Shown: piece by piece, positions 25,510 through 34,900 of the stretch
How the letters are laid out: each line of letters starts with the position of its first letter
Numbering within the stretch: position 1 is the first letter of the stretch
Source of the DNA: an uncultured Collinsella sp.
Lineage (GTDB): Bacteria > Actinomycetota > Coriobacteriia > Coriobacteriales > Coriobacteriaceae
Direction of reading: 5' to 3'
Length of the DNA: 64,000 nt
Assembly (NCBI GenBank): GCA_900768435.1
Contig: CAAGCW010000017.1
Location: 1-64,000, forward strand
Notes under the pieces: generated by a model
Seen by the model: only the letters and a program-made list of their open reading frames with translations
What the model was told of the DNA's origin: nothing
Database searches by the model: none
Translations under genes and position numbers: made by a program

Positions 25510-26523
25510 CTACCTTGAGTTCTTGATGCGGCGTGTAGCCGTGGCGGTTATTCCGAGTCCTGCGGCGGCGATTCCTGCGAGTGCGATTGCGCTCGGCGCT
25601 GCGTCGCCCGTGTTCGCGAGCTTGCCGGCGGTCGTATCCGCTTGCTTGCCGCTGCTCGTGTTCGCCTGCTTGGCGGAGCTCGGTGCGGTGTCTTTGCCGG
25701 TCGCGGGCGAGCCGGCGGGCTGTGCCGTCTCGGCCGGTTGCGTCGAGCCGGAGGGAGGCGTTGTCTCGGCGGGTTTCGTCACCTCGGGCGAGGTGGCCTT
25801 GTCTGCCGCGGCTTTTGCCTCTTCGTATGCCTTGCAGGCGTCGTCATAGGCCGCTTGTGCCTTTTCCAAATCGCCGAGGAGCGCATTTCGCTTGGCTATG
25901 TCCTCGTCGATATGGGCTTTGACATTCTCCGCATCACTTTCAAGGTTATTAATCACTCTTTCCTGGCTCTCGAGCCTATGCCGAACTCGGTCAAGCTCCT
26001 CTTCACAAAACTCTTCTTGCCGTTTTGCCGCCATGATCTCCGAACGCAACTGCTTAATAGTTTCGCTAATAGCTTTGCTAGGCTCCTCGTCGCCGAGGTC
26101 CTTAAGTACCTTATCTAATTTTGCCTGAAGGCCGCTTGTCCGGTTACGGGCTTCATCGTATCTGGCTTGGGCTGCATCGACGTTCGCTTGCATGGCGGGA
26201 AGGGGTCCCCTCAATTTGGCGGCTTCCGCCACCAGCTTGTCGTAGATCTCTTGAAGAGCGGCAATGTCATCATCGATTTCCGCAAGTTTCTCGGGACTTG
26301 CGGCGTCTTTTGCGGCCTCGAGGTTTTTGAGCGCTTCCTGCATGGCTGCATACGCTTTTTCTTTTGCGGCGGCCGCATCTTCCGTCTGCAAGGCAACTGC
26401 ACCGGTGGGGGAACTGGTTTCCGCCGCTATCGCCGTTGCGGGGGCGATTCCCGCGACAAGTGCCGCGGAAAGGGCGATGCCCACGGTTGCTCGTCTTGCT
26501 CTTCTTGCGAGAATGTCGTTCAT
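25510..26523 (-). CDS. LANTG-anchored coiled-coil surface protein
   Basis: 337 residues with GAGGTG before the ATG. A signal peptide covers about 1-33 (VGIALSAALVAGIAPATAIA). A long charged helical region (about 50-245) with heptad-like Ala/Leu/Glu/Lys pattern (KAYAAMQEALKNLEAAKD, DDDIAALQEIYDKLV) is probably a coiled coil that projects from the wall. A Thr/Pro/Ser-rich spacer follows, then LANTG at 302-306, a hydrophobic helix and an Arg/Lys tail: a sortase substrate. The same LANTGD motif ends the large protein at 31948. Its role is unknown; an adhesin or wall-spacer role is likely. A bidirectional terminator lies downstream. Confidence 0.85.
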   Translation of the reverse strand: MNDILARRARRATVGIALSAALVAGIAPATAIAAETSSPTGAVALQTEDAAAAKEKAYAAMQEALKNLEAAKDAASPEKLAEIDDDIAALQEIYDKLVAEAAKLRGPLPAMQANVDAAQARYDEARNRTSGLQAKLDKVLKDLGDEEPSKAISETIKQLRSEIMAAKRQEEFCEEELDRVRHRLESQERVINNLESDAENVKAHIDEDIAKRNALLGDLEKAQAAYDDACKAYEEAKAAADKATSPEVTKPAETTPPSGSTQPAETAQPAGSPATGKDTAPSSAKQANTSSGKQADTTAGKLANTGDAAPSAIALAGIAAAGLGITATATRRIKNSR

Positions 26524-26688
26524 CTCGGCACCTCATTTCAAGGGTTGGCGACTCAGCTGGTAGCACTACTGTAAGTATACCAAGCGATTGGCGCGCCGCT
26601 GACCGGGCATGCGCATATGTCTCTCCGCCTTTCTGGAATATCTCTAGAAACCGAATCTAAGCTGAATCCCATGAGAAATGACGAGCGG

Positions 26689-26718
26689 TTTACTCATCTT
26701 TGGGGGCGACAGTACTAT
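26689..26718 (+). promoter_or_regulatory. Candidate promoter of the second ABC exporter operon
   Basis: TTTACT (26689-26694), 18-bp spacer, TACTAT (26713-26718), 45 bp upstream of the start codon at 26763. Confidence 0.5.
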
Positions 26719-26762
26719 CATGGTTCGAATTGAGTGTGAATGATGATAAGGAGCGCCTTTTT

Positions 26763-28607
26763 ATGATTGAGCTGCTCAGGCGTTTTGGTTGTAAGTTTCG
26801 CCGGTATATGGTGATTGGCCCTGCGTGCAAGCTGATCGAAGTGATCTTTGACCTGCTTACGCCGCTGGTGATTGCCCAGATGATCGATAAGGGCATCGGC
26901 GCACACGATGTCAACGCCGTCGTCCACTACGGTATGGTACTTGCCGCCATGGCCGTGATCGGCATCTCGTTTACGCTCGTCTGCCAAAAGATGGCGGCGC
27001 TCACCTCGCAGGGCATGGGTACCGACATCCGCGGCGCGCTCTACGGGCACATCAATAAGCTGAGCTATGCTGAGCTCGATCGCTTTGGCACGCCGTCGCT
27101 CATCACGCGCATCACCAACGATGTCAACCAGGTGCAGCTTGCCGTGGCACTGGGCGTGCGCATGCTCATCCGCTGGCCCTTCTTGGCCGTGGGTTCCATG
27201 GTCGCGGCCCTTGCCATCGACCTTAAGCTCGGCATCATCTTTTTGATTTGCACGCCCGCCATTGGCCTGGTGTTCTGGTTTGTCATGGCGCGCTGCATTC
27301 CCTATTACAAGCAGTTGCAGGCGAAGCTCGACCGCATTGCGCTCATCTGCCGCGAAGGGCTTTCGGGCGCTCGTGTGGTTCGCGCCTTTGTGCGCGAGGA
27401 CCACGAGCGCGAGCGCTTTGCCCAAGCCGCCGATGACCAGGCCAATACTGCCATCGCGGTGGGCAAGCTCTCGTCGATTCTCAACCCCGTCACGTTTCTT
27501 GTGATGAACCTGGGCGTGTGCGCCATCCTGTGGGTCGGCGGCATCCAGGTCAACGTGGGCGAGCTCACGCAGGGTCAGGTCATGGCGTTCGTCAACTACA
27601 TGACGCAGACGCTCACCTCCATCGTGTATGTCGCCAACCTGGTCGTGGTCTTTACCAAGGCGAGCGCCAGTGCATCGCGTATCAACGAGGTGCTCAATTG
27701 CGAGCCGAGCATCACCGACGAGGACAACGAGACGGTCGCACTGCCCGAGCCGGGCAATGTCGCTCCCGTTCCTGCGCTGAGCTTTGACCATGCGAGCTTC
27801 TCGTTTGGCGCCGGCGCGGCCAATGCTGTCAACGATGTGACGCTGGAGCTCCCGCTGGGCAAGACGCTCGGTATTATCGGCGGCACGGGTAGCGGCAAGT
27901 CCACGCTCGTTTCGCTTATTCCGCGCCTCTACGATGCGAGCACCGGCAGCGTGAGCGTGATGGGTGCCGACGTGCGCACCTGGCCGCTCGACCAGCTGCG
28001 CCACGTGGTCGCGACCGTACCGCAGCGCGCGTCGCTGGTGAGCGGCACGATCCGCAGCAACCTGACCTGGCGTGACGAGTCGGCAACCGACGAGGAGCTC
28101 TGGGCGGCGCTCGACATGGCGCAGGCGAGCGAGTTCGTGCGCAACAAACCGCAGGGGCTCGACGCCCCGGTCGAGGCGGGCGGCAAGAACTTTAGCGGTG
28201 GCCAGCGCCAGCGCCTGACCATCGCGCGCGCCTTAGTGGGCTCGCCGCAGGTTCTGATCATGGACGACTCCGCCTCGGCGCTCGACTTTAAGACCGATGC
28301 GGCGCTTCGCCACGCCATCCGCGTGCGCAGCGTGCGCGGTGCCGCCGAGGGCGGTCTGCCGCTGACAACCGTTATCGTGAGTCAGCGCGTATCGACCGTG
28401 CGCGACGCCGACATGATCTGCGTGCTCGACCACGGCTCGGTCGCGGGCTTGGGCACGCACGACGAGCTGTATGCGACCTGCCAGCTCTATCGCGAGATTT
28501 GCCAGTCGCAGCTTCGCCGCGAGGAGCTCGAGGGCCAGCGGGGGAGTGCGACGCCCTCGCCCGCCCCAACCGCCCCCGCATCCGTCTGCGCAAAGGAGGG
28601 CTGCTAG
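26763..28607 (+). CDS. Heterodimeric ABC exporter, subunit with degenerate ATPase site (pair 2)
   Basis: 614 residues from ATG 26763 (AAGGAG 10 bp upstream). An N-terminal membrane domain with six helices is followed by a nucleotide-binding domain with Walker A GGTGSGKST (about 372), intact signature FSGGQRQR (about 477), Walker B LIMDDSASALD with Asp replacing the catalytic Glu, and switch His replaced by Gln (VSQRVS). It therefore supplies the degenerate site of an asymmetric exporter with the next gene, whose ATG follows its stop directly. The C-terminal tail of about 35 residues is rich in Ala and Pro. Substrate unknown; no regulator gene is adjacent. Confidence 0.93.
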   Translation: MIELLRRFGCKFRRYMVIGPACKLIEVIFDLLTPLVIAQMIDKGIGAHDVNAVVHYGMVLAAMAVIGISFTLVCQKMAALTSQGMGTDIRGALYGHINKLSYAELDRFGTPSLITRITNDVNQVQLAVALGVRMLIRWPFLAVGSMVAALAIDLKLGIIFLICTPAIGLVFWFVMARCIPYYKQLQAKLDRIALICREGLSGARVVRAFVREDHERERFAQAADDQANTAIAVGKLSSILNPVTFLVMNLGVCAILWVGGIQVNVGELTQGQVMAFVNYMTQTLTSIVYVANLVVVFTKASASASRINEVLNCEPSITDEDNETVALPEPGNVAPVPALSFDHASFSFGAGAANAVNDVTLELPLGKTLGIIGGTGSGKSTLVSLIPRLYDASTGSVSVMGADVRTWPLDQLRHVVATVPQRASLVSGTIRSNLTWRDESATDEELWAALDMAQASEFVRNKPQGLDAPVEAGGKNFSGGQRQRLTIARALVGSPQVLIMDDSASALDFKTDAALRHAIRVRSVRGAAEGGLPLTTVIVSQRVSTVRDADMICVLDHGSVAGLGTHDELYATCQLYREICQSQLRREELEGQRGSATPSPAPTAPASVCAKEGC

Positions 28608-30467
28608 ATGAATCCGTATACTTCCTCCGGTTCGGTCGCCACGATGACGGCCAATGTGTCTGGCAACGACAAGCTCAACGATCTGGGCGACGGCCCGCGC
28701 CAGCCCGGCGACCCCGAGCGCTATCCCGTGGGCGCGGTGACGCGCCGCCTGATGGGCTACGTCCGTCCGCATCGCATTTCGTTTACGGCGTCGTTTGTGA
28801 GTGCCGCTATCTCCGTGATTTTGCAGCTCTACACACCTATTCTTATCGGCGAGGGCATCGACCTGGTTATTGCTACCGGGCAGGTGGACTTCGACGCGCT
28901 ACTGCCGCTCGTCACCAAGCTCGCGATTGTCGTCGTAGGTGCCGCGGCCTTCCAGTGGCTGCAGGGCTACTGCGTCAACCGTCTGTCCTACGAGACGGTG
29001 CGCGACATGCGCGTGGAGGCGAGCGACAAGCTCAGCCGCATGCCGCTCAGCTTTATCGACGGCCATGCCCACGGCGACCTCATGAGCCGCGTGGTCAACG
29101 ATGTCGACCAGGTGGGCGACGGTCTGCTGCAGGGCTTTACCCAGCTTTTCACAGGCGTTATCACCATCGTTGGCACGCTCGCGTTTATGCTCTCCATTAA
29201 CCTGACCATGACGCTTGTGGTGGTGCTTGTCACGCCGCTTTCCATTTTTGCCGCCGGCGCCATCGCCAAGCTTTCCAACAAGAGCTTTACGGCCCAGCAG
29301 CGTATTCAGGGTCAACTGGGCGGTCATATCGAGGAGTATGTGGGTGAACAAAAGCTGGTGGATGCGTTTGCCTATGGCCCCAACGCGCAGCTGCGCTTTG
29401 ATGCCCTCAACGCCGAGCTCTATACGGCAGGTGAGCGCGCGCAGTTTATGGGTTCGCTCTCCAACCCCGGCACGCGTTTTATCAACAACATCATCTACGC
29501 CGTGGTCGCCGTGATCGGCTGCGTGGGCGTGATCACGGGTGTGCCGGCGGCGCTTACGGTGGGCGGCGTGCAGATCTTCCTGTCCTACGCCAACCAGTAC
29601 ACCAAGCCGTTCAACGAGGTTACCAACGTTATTACGCAGATTCAGACCGCGTACGCCTCGGCGCGCCGCATGTTTGCGCTGCTCGATGCGCGCGAGCAGG
29701 AGCCCGACGCTGTGGATGCCATTGAGCTCGCCGCCCCGAAGGGCGAGGTTGCCTTTGAGCATGTGGACTTTAGCTATGTGCCCGACCGCAAGCTGCTGCA
29801 GGATATCTGCATCGAGGCCAAGCCGGGTATGCGCTTTGCCCTGGTCGGCCCCACGGGCTGCGGCAAGACGACGCTCATCAACTTGCTGCTGCGTTTTTAC
29901 GATATCGATGCCGGACGCATTGCGGTGGATGGCCGTTCCTCGCGCGACTACACGCGCGCAAGCCTGCGCCGTGCCTTTGGCATGGTGCTGCAAGATACCT
30001 GGCTGTTCGAGGGCACCGTGGCCGAAAACATCGCCTACGGTTGTCCCGATGCTACGCGCGAGCGGATTATCGAGGCCGCCAAGCGCGCGCACGCGCATAA
30101 GTTTATCGTGCAGCTGCCAGGCGGCTACGATACGGTCATCGGCGAGGACGGCGGCACGTTTAGCCAGGGTCAAAAACAGCTGCTGTGCATCGCGCGCGTC
30201 ATGCTCACCGATCCCGCGATTCTGCTGCTGGACGAGGCGACCTCGAGCATCGATACGCGTACCGAACTGCAGGTGCAGGCGGCATTCGACGAGCTCATGG
30301 CCGGTCGTACGAGCTTTGTCGTGGCTCACCGCCTGTCGACGATCCGCAACGCCGACTGCATTCTGGTGATGCGCGACGGCCAGATTATCGAGCGCGGCAC
30401 GCACGACGAGCTGCTAGCGGCAGGTGGCTTCTACGCCGAACTCTACCGCAGCCAATTCGCCCAGTGA
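28608..30467 (+). CDS. Heterodimeric ABC exporter, catalytic subunit (pair 2)
   Basis: 619 residues. It starts immediately after the stop of its partner, with AAAGGAGGG as ribosome site inside the preceding gene. A polar N-terminus of about 40 residues is followed by six membrane helices, then a nucleotide-binding domain with GPTGCGKTT (about 415), altered signature FSQGQKQL (about 517), canonical LLLDEATSSID with the catalytic Glu, and switch His (VAHRLS). This pairs with the degenerate upstream subunit as in TM287/288-like exporters. Together they probably export a hydrophobic or peptide compound. Confidence 0.93.
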   Translation: MNPYTSSGSVATMTANVSGNDKLNDLGDGPRQPGDPERYPVGAVTRRLMGYVRPHRISFTASFVSAAISVILQLYTPILIGEGIDLVIATGQVDFDALLPLVTKLAIVVVGAAAFQWLQGYCVNRLSYETVRDMRVEASDKLSRMPLSFIDGHAHGDLMSRVVNDVDQVGDGLLQGFTQLFTGVITIVGTLAFMLSINLTMTLVVVLVTPLSIFAAGAIAKLSNKSFTAQQRIQGQLGGHIEEYVGEQKLVDAFAYGPNAQLRFDALNAELYTAGERAQFMGSLSNPGTRFINNIIYAVVAVIGCVGVITGVPAALTVGGVQIFLSYANQYTKPFNEVTNVITQIQTAYASARRMFALLDAREQEPDAVDAIELAAPKGEVAFEHVDFSYVPDRKLLQDICIEAKPGMRFALVGPTGCGKTTLINLLLRFYDIDAGRIAVDGRSSRDYTRASLRRAFGMVLQDTWLFEGTVAENIAYGCPDATRERIIEAAKRAHAHKFIVQLPGGYDTVIGEDGGTFSQGQKQLLCIARVMLTDPAILLLDEATSSIDTRTELQVQAAFDELMAGRTSFVVAHRLSTIRNADCILVMRDGQIIERGTHDELLAAGGFYAELYRSQFAQ

Positions 30468-30507
30468 GCAAGCCCGTGGGGCAAATTAATCAATCGACAG
30501 ACGGTGG

Positions 30508-30535
30508 TTTACATCTGTCACGTTAGTACTAAGAT
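30508..30535 (+). promoter_or_regulatory. Promoter of the flavodoxin gene
   Basis: -35 TTTACA (30508-30513), 16-bp spacer, -10 TAAGAT (30530-30535), in an AT-rich stretch 53 bp before the start codon. Confidence 0.6.
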
Positions 30536-30588
30536 ATTCATCTAATAAATTGCATTAGTGGCTTTAGTTTTGGGGGAAACGAGGCAAC

Positions 30589-31146
30589 GTGACTATGACG
30601 TGCTCTTTGGTGGTTAACAGCAAGAGCGGTAATACCAGGATGGTTTCGGGTGCGATCAAGCGCGCTCTGCAGGCTGCGGGCGTTGAGTTTGTCCATGCCG
30701 CGGCGTTGAGCGACGATGCGGATGCAGATCAGGTTGCGCTCGAGGCGCAGGGGGCCTGCGCGGCCGACATGGTGCTCGTCGGTTTTTGGTGCGACAAGGG
30801 CGCGTGCACGCCTTCGGTCGCGGCGTTGCTCTCTGCCTTGCACGGCAAGCGCGTGTTCCTGTTTGGCACCTGCGGCTTTGGGGCCGACCAGAGCTATTAC
30901 CAGCAGATTATCGACCGCGTAACTTCCAATCTGGCCGTGGATGCCGAGCTTGCGGGCTGGGCGATGTGTCAGGGTAAGATGGGCCCTGCGGTCAAACAGC
31001 GCTACGAGGCCATGCTCGAGCAAGATCCCGACAACGCCCGATTTAAGATGCTGCTCGACAACTGGGTTGCCGCGAAGGACCATCCCACCAAGGAAGATCT
31101 GGACAACATGGCTGCAGCCGCCAAAAAGGCCGTGTTGGGGGAGTAG
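30589..31146 (+). CDS. Flavodoxin-domain protein
   Basis: 185 residues, starting at GTG 30589 (GAGG 5 bp upstream) or ATG 30595. The N-terminal strand and phosphate loop NSKSGNTRMVSGAI match the flavodoxin FMN-binding loop. VLVGFWCDKGACTPSVAALL and GKRVFLFGTCGFG fit the Flavodoxin_3-type subfamily. The C-terminal 50 residues are helical. It probably carries electrons via FMN in the cytoplasm; the redox partners are not in the window. It has its own promoter after the ABC operon. Downstream lies the unusual repeat region. Confidence 0.85.
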   Translation: MTMTCSLVVNSKSGNTRMVSGAIKRALQAAGVEFVHAAALSDDADADQVALEAQGACAADMVLVGFWCDKGACTPSVAALLSALHGKRVFLFGTCGFGADQSYYQQIIDRVTSNLAVDAELAGWAMCQGKMGPAVKQRYEAMLEQDPDNARFKMLLDNWVAAKDHPTKEDLDNMAAAAKKAVLGE

Positions 31147-31189
31147 CTCCCATCGCTGACGGCGGTCGGCCCATCTTTCTAAATGTAAC

Positions 31190-31316
31190 GTCCTCCCGGG
31201 CGTCGGGGCACGAAGTTCCCTGCTCTACAGTCCTGCGCAAGACGAAGGCCACATTAAGTGGCCTTCTTTGCGTGCGGAACTTGCGATGAACTTCGTGCCC
31301 CGCCGTCCGGGAGAAC
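31190..31316 (-). repeat. Covarying structured element, copy A (minus orientation)
   Basis: 127-bp element read on the minus strand: outer stem of about 26 bp (GTTCTCCCGG... with ...CCCGGGAGGAC), conserved TTCATCGCAAGTTCCGCACG, central hairpin GAAGGCCAC-TTAAT-GTGGCCTTC, conserved GCAGGACTGT and GAGCAGGGAA. A homologous element is at 36330-36458 in the other orientation. The stems differ between copies while pairing is kept, whereas the listed single-stranded parts are nearly identical. Confidence 0.85.
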
Positions 31317-31360
31317 GCCTCTTTATTGATGGGAGGCCTGATAGGTCGATGGTTCCGTGC

Positions 31361-31828
31361 CCGGATGCGTCCAAAGTGGGACGGGCTTTCCGGATGGGCA
31401 GGCTTTCGAAAAATGCGTCCCGGAATTTGCCTTTGGAATGGGACGTAGTTTCCCGTTGAGGTGCTTTGCGGAAAGTGCGTCCCACTCTGGGCGGTCGAAG
31501 TGGGACACACTTTCCCAAAGGCGCTCCAACGGGAAATTGCGTCCCATTATTCGGTCAAGAAACGGGATGCATTTTCCCAATGAGAGCAAAACCGGAAAAT
31601 GCATCCCACAATCAGCCCTCAAAGTGGGACGCCGTTTCCCAATGAGGCTCAAGCGGAAAATGCATCCCGGAATTTGCGCTCAAAGTGGGATGCGGTTTCC
31701 GGTTGAGGGTCTAAGGGGAAAGTGCGTCCCAGAATCGACGCTTGAAATGGGATGCAGTTTCCCGATGAGGCACTCGACGGAAAATACATCCCAGAAATGG
31801 CCTTTGAGCTGGGATAAGATTTCCGCGG
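31361..31828. repeat. Array of alternately inverted half-sites, 31-bp period
   Basis: At least fifteen copies of a 15-bp motif, TGGGAYGCRNTTTCC in one direction alternating with its complement GGAAARTGCRTCCCA. They begin at about 31377, 31408, 31438, 31470, 31500, 31531, 31564, 31593, 31625, 31655, 31687, 31717, 31748, 31779 and 31811. Spacing is 29-33 bp, and the 14-18 bp spacers vary in sequence. Four further half-sites lie at 36126-36234. There is no gene here. It is not a CRISPR: repeats alternate in orientation and are too short. Confidence 0.88.
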
Positions 31829-31843
31829 CATCTCGGATTCTCA

Positions 31844-31878
31844 AAAATGAGACACGCCGTTGGCGAAAATGAGACACG
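31844..31878. promoter_or_regulatory. Direct repeats AAAATGAGACACG upstream of LANTG gene
   Basis: Two exact 13-bp copies (31844-31856 and 31866-31878), 22 bp apart start to start (about two helical turns), with a third partial copy AAAATGAG at 31909. Candidate operator for the surface-protein gene at 31948. Confidence 0.45.
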
Positions 31879-31947
31879 TGATATCGGGCATCGGACGTAT
31901 CATTTGCAAAAATGAGTCCACTCCACTCGAGTAAAGCGAGGTCCCTC

Positions 31948-34900
31948 ATGTACGTTCCACACCCCCGTATCCGTAGGCTGTCGAAAATCCCGCTTGTTGG
32001 GACGGCGGCGCTTGCTGCGTTGATCGCCACGAGCGTCGCCTGCTTCACGGCCACGCCCCAGGTTGCCCAGGCGGCAGACGCGCCCGCAATCACCGATATG
32101 ACCGAGCAGGATTATCAAGCCCTGGGTCTGGGCACGAGCGAGGACATTCCGGCCGATACCGTTGGCCCCTATTCCACTGATACCCCCACGACGTTTGCCA
32201 CGCGCAGCGAGGTCTATATGGCAGCTAACGGTAGCCATGGCAATCGCTACACTCTGCGCGACAAGCTCGAGAACGTCGAGCGCGGTGACATTGGCGGCAG
32301 CAGCAAACTCACCGATGGCTATGGAAGTGTGTGGGGCGCCGCAAAGTTCTGGCAAAACGTCAACAACTTCGATACGAACAGCGATCTCTACAAGCATAGC
32401 GACTACGGTGGCGGCACCTGGTCGTACCTAAGCAACAATGAGTCCTCAACAGTACTCGCCAACGACAACAACGGTTTCTCGGGCATTCACGCCACGAGTG
32501 TTGAGTTCTGCAGCGACGCCAGCACGGGCAAAAAGAGCCGCGTTGCCGAGCTCCGTGCCTACGGCGACAGTTCCTCCACGACGATTGACGGCAAGTCATA
32601 CGCCGGAAAGGTTGAGCTGGTCCTCTACTCGTTTAGCAACGGGCGTACGCGCACTCTCGACACACACCTGCCGGTGACGGTCAACACTAATATGATGTAC
32701 GAAGGCCGTTTTAAGTACCTGGATGCCGGTTACCTGCAAGAGCACGACGCCGTCTTTGATGTCGAGGCGGGCGATGTCGATGGCGACGGCGTCGACGAGC
32801 TTTTTGTCTACGCGGGCTGCTATGTCGACGAGAACGGCGTGCGCAAGGCTGTAGTCGACATGTATGACTTGGAGGGCGGCAACTGGAAGCAAAGCGTCGT
32901 CAAGATCGATGCCGGTAACGCCGCGGACTACACCACGCACAACAAGGGCGGGAACGACTCCTGGACGCAGCTTCAGTCAGCTCCTGTCGTTTCGCTAGCG
33001 GCCGGCGACCTCGATCGCGATTTTTGCGATGACCTCGCCATCGTGGTCTCGGCACCCTACGGCAAGAAGAATATTGATAAGTCGACGCATTGCGAGCTGT
33101 TTTCGTGGGATGCATCCAAGGGTGCGCTCGTCCATGTCGATGCTCTGGGCGACGCGGGCGCAATCTCCCTCTCCGCGAACGGCAAGACCATGGTCGCTGC
33201 GAATGCGACGTTCGGCACGTTTGCCGCCTACGATGAAGAAGGAAAGAAGACGGGTGAAACCGTCACGGGCCTTATTCTTGCGGGCTATGACTGGCAACGC
33301 AGCGCTTTTGATTACGGCGCTTCTGACGGCAGCAAGGGGCTGTACGGCGCGCTGTACCGCTACGCGTATTTTGACTCGGAGTCTGGCGAGTTCAAGCTTT
33401 CCGATTGCAAGGAATACAGAGACGGGCTCCTCGCCTCCTATGGGCTGATGCATGTGCCCAACAGCGCATGGAAGGATAGCGCTCAGGATAAGCGCTATCC
33501 GTGCACCTTGGCGCCTATTGCCCTTGCCACTGCCAACCTTGACGGCCTGTCCGAGCAGCTGGCGGTCGACGAGGTGCTCGTGGGCGGCGATGTGTTCCGC
33601 GACTTTGCCTGCAACACGGCACAGAGCGGGGCTCAGGGCTTGGGGTCCATGGTCGGAACCATGAGCTTGAGCGGTCAGCAATACAACAGCAGCAACAAGC
33701 ATGACCGCAAGGGTATAGAGCAGGTGTGGATCAGCGACGTCAAGGCGGGCAGCGTCTCGGGTTCGGACCGCTATAACGAGAGCTTTATCGCCGTGGTGGG
33801 CAAGCACCGCGACGAGGACCTGCGCAAGAACGATGACTACTATTGGATGACCGCCTCGCATTTTTCGCTCGACGAGAACGGAAAGGTGCGCCGCGGCGAG
33901 GAGCAGGTGATTAGCGAGAGCAACCGTCGCGGCACTACCTATGGCACATTTATCTCGCTCGCGCTGCCCGATGTCGACAACGACAGCGTCAAGATTACGT
34001 ACAAGGACCGCTACAAGGTCTATACCAACCCGCGCGTGCTTGCCGTGCTGCAGGATGCGCCCTATGTTGAGGATCTGGAGCAGGCATACGGCTATCTGGT
34101 GTTGGGCGGCACGTCATACGGAGAGGAAAAGGGCACGGGGACATCCCAGGGCTATACCATTGGCGCCGAGTTGGGCGTTGCCGTCGAGGTGCAGACCGGT
34201 CCGCCCCTGGTCGCGATGAATGCTTCAGTCGATTTTGCCGCCGAGGGATGCTATGACTACCGGAGCGAGCGCACGGTCAGCGCAAGCGTAAGCTATGAGT
34301 CGCATGCCGGCGAGGGTGACAAGGCCGTGCTCTACACGATTCCGATGGTCTATTACGAGTATGAGATCGAAAATGAGGAAACTGGTGGCAAGGGCATGAT
34401 GGCGGCGCCCGTGTCGCTCGGCGCGCAGACCTCGGTCGTTAATGTCGAGGCCTATGACCGCATTGCCAAACAGCACAATATGACGCCGCTCAGCTACTTT
34501 TTGACCAACCGGTCGGGAGAACCCGGAACCTATCAAACGACGCTCAACGGCGAGACTCCCGTTGGGGATTCCTTTGGCCTGGGCAAGCCTGGCGTAACGC
34601 GCGCCTACACGCACGATGGGTTTAACGGCGCCGCCGCGCAGTCGGGGGCGAGCATTGAGCAGACCATCGAAGTCGAGGAGGGCAAGGAGCAGGAGCTCGA
34701 GCTCGGCTTGACGCTGAACGGCAGCGTTGTCATGGGCGCGAAGCTCGCAAAGCACGAGTTGTTTGGCGGCCTGTGCTTTGGTGCCAACGCCGGCTTTACT
34801 ACGGGTAACTCCTCGAGTGAATCGACCGAATACGGCGGCACCGTCGACAACCTGCCCGAGGCCGCGCAGGGCAAGTACGGTTTTGTGTGGCGTCTGGGCG

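Noticed and set aside
31361..31828. CRISPR array
   Set aside because: Repeats are about 15 bp and alternate in orientation, spacers are about 16 bp, and no cas genes are near.
31357..31872. 171-codon open frame through the half-site array
   Set aside because: The frame is a by-product of few stop codons in the repeat. The translation shows only imperfect repeats of the half-site, other frames on both strands are also open, and there is no ribosome site.
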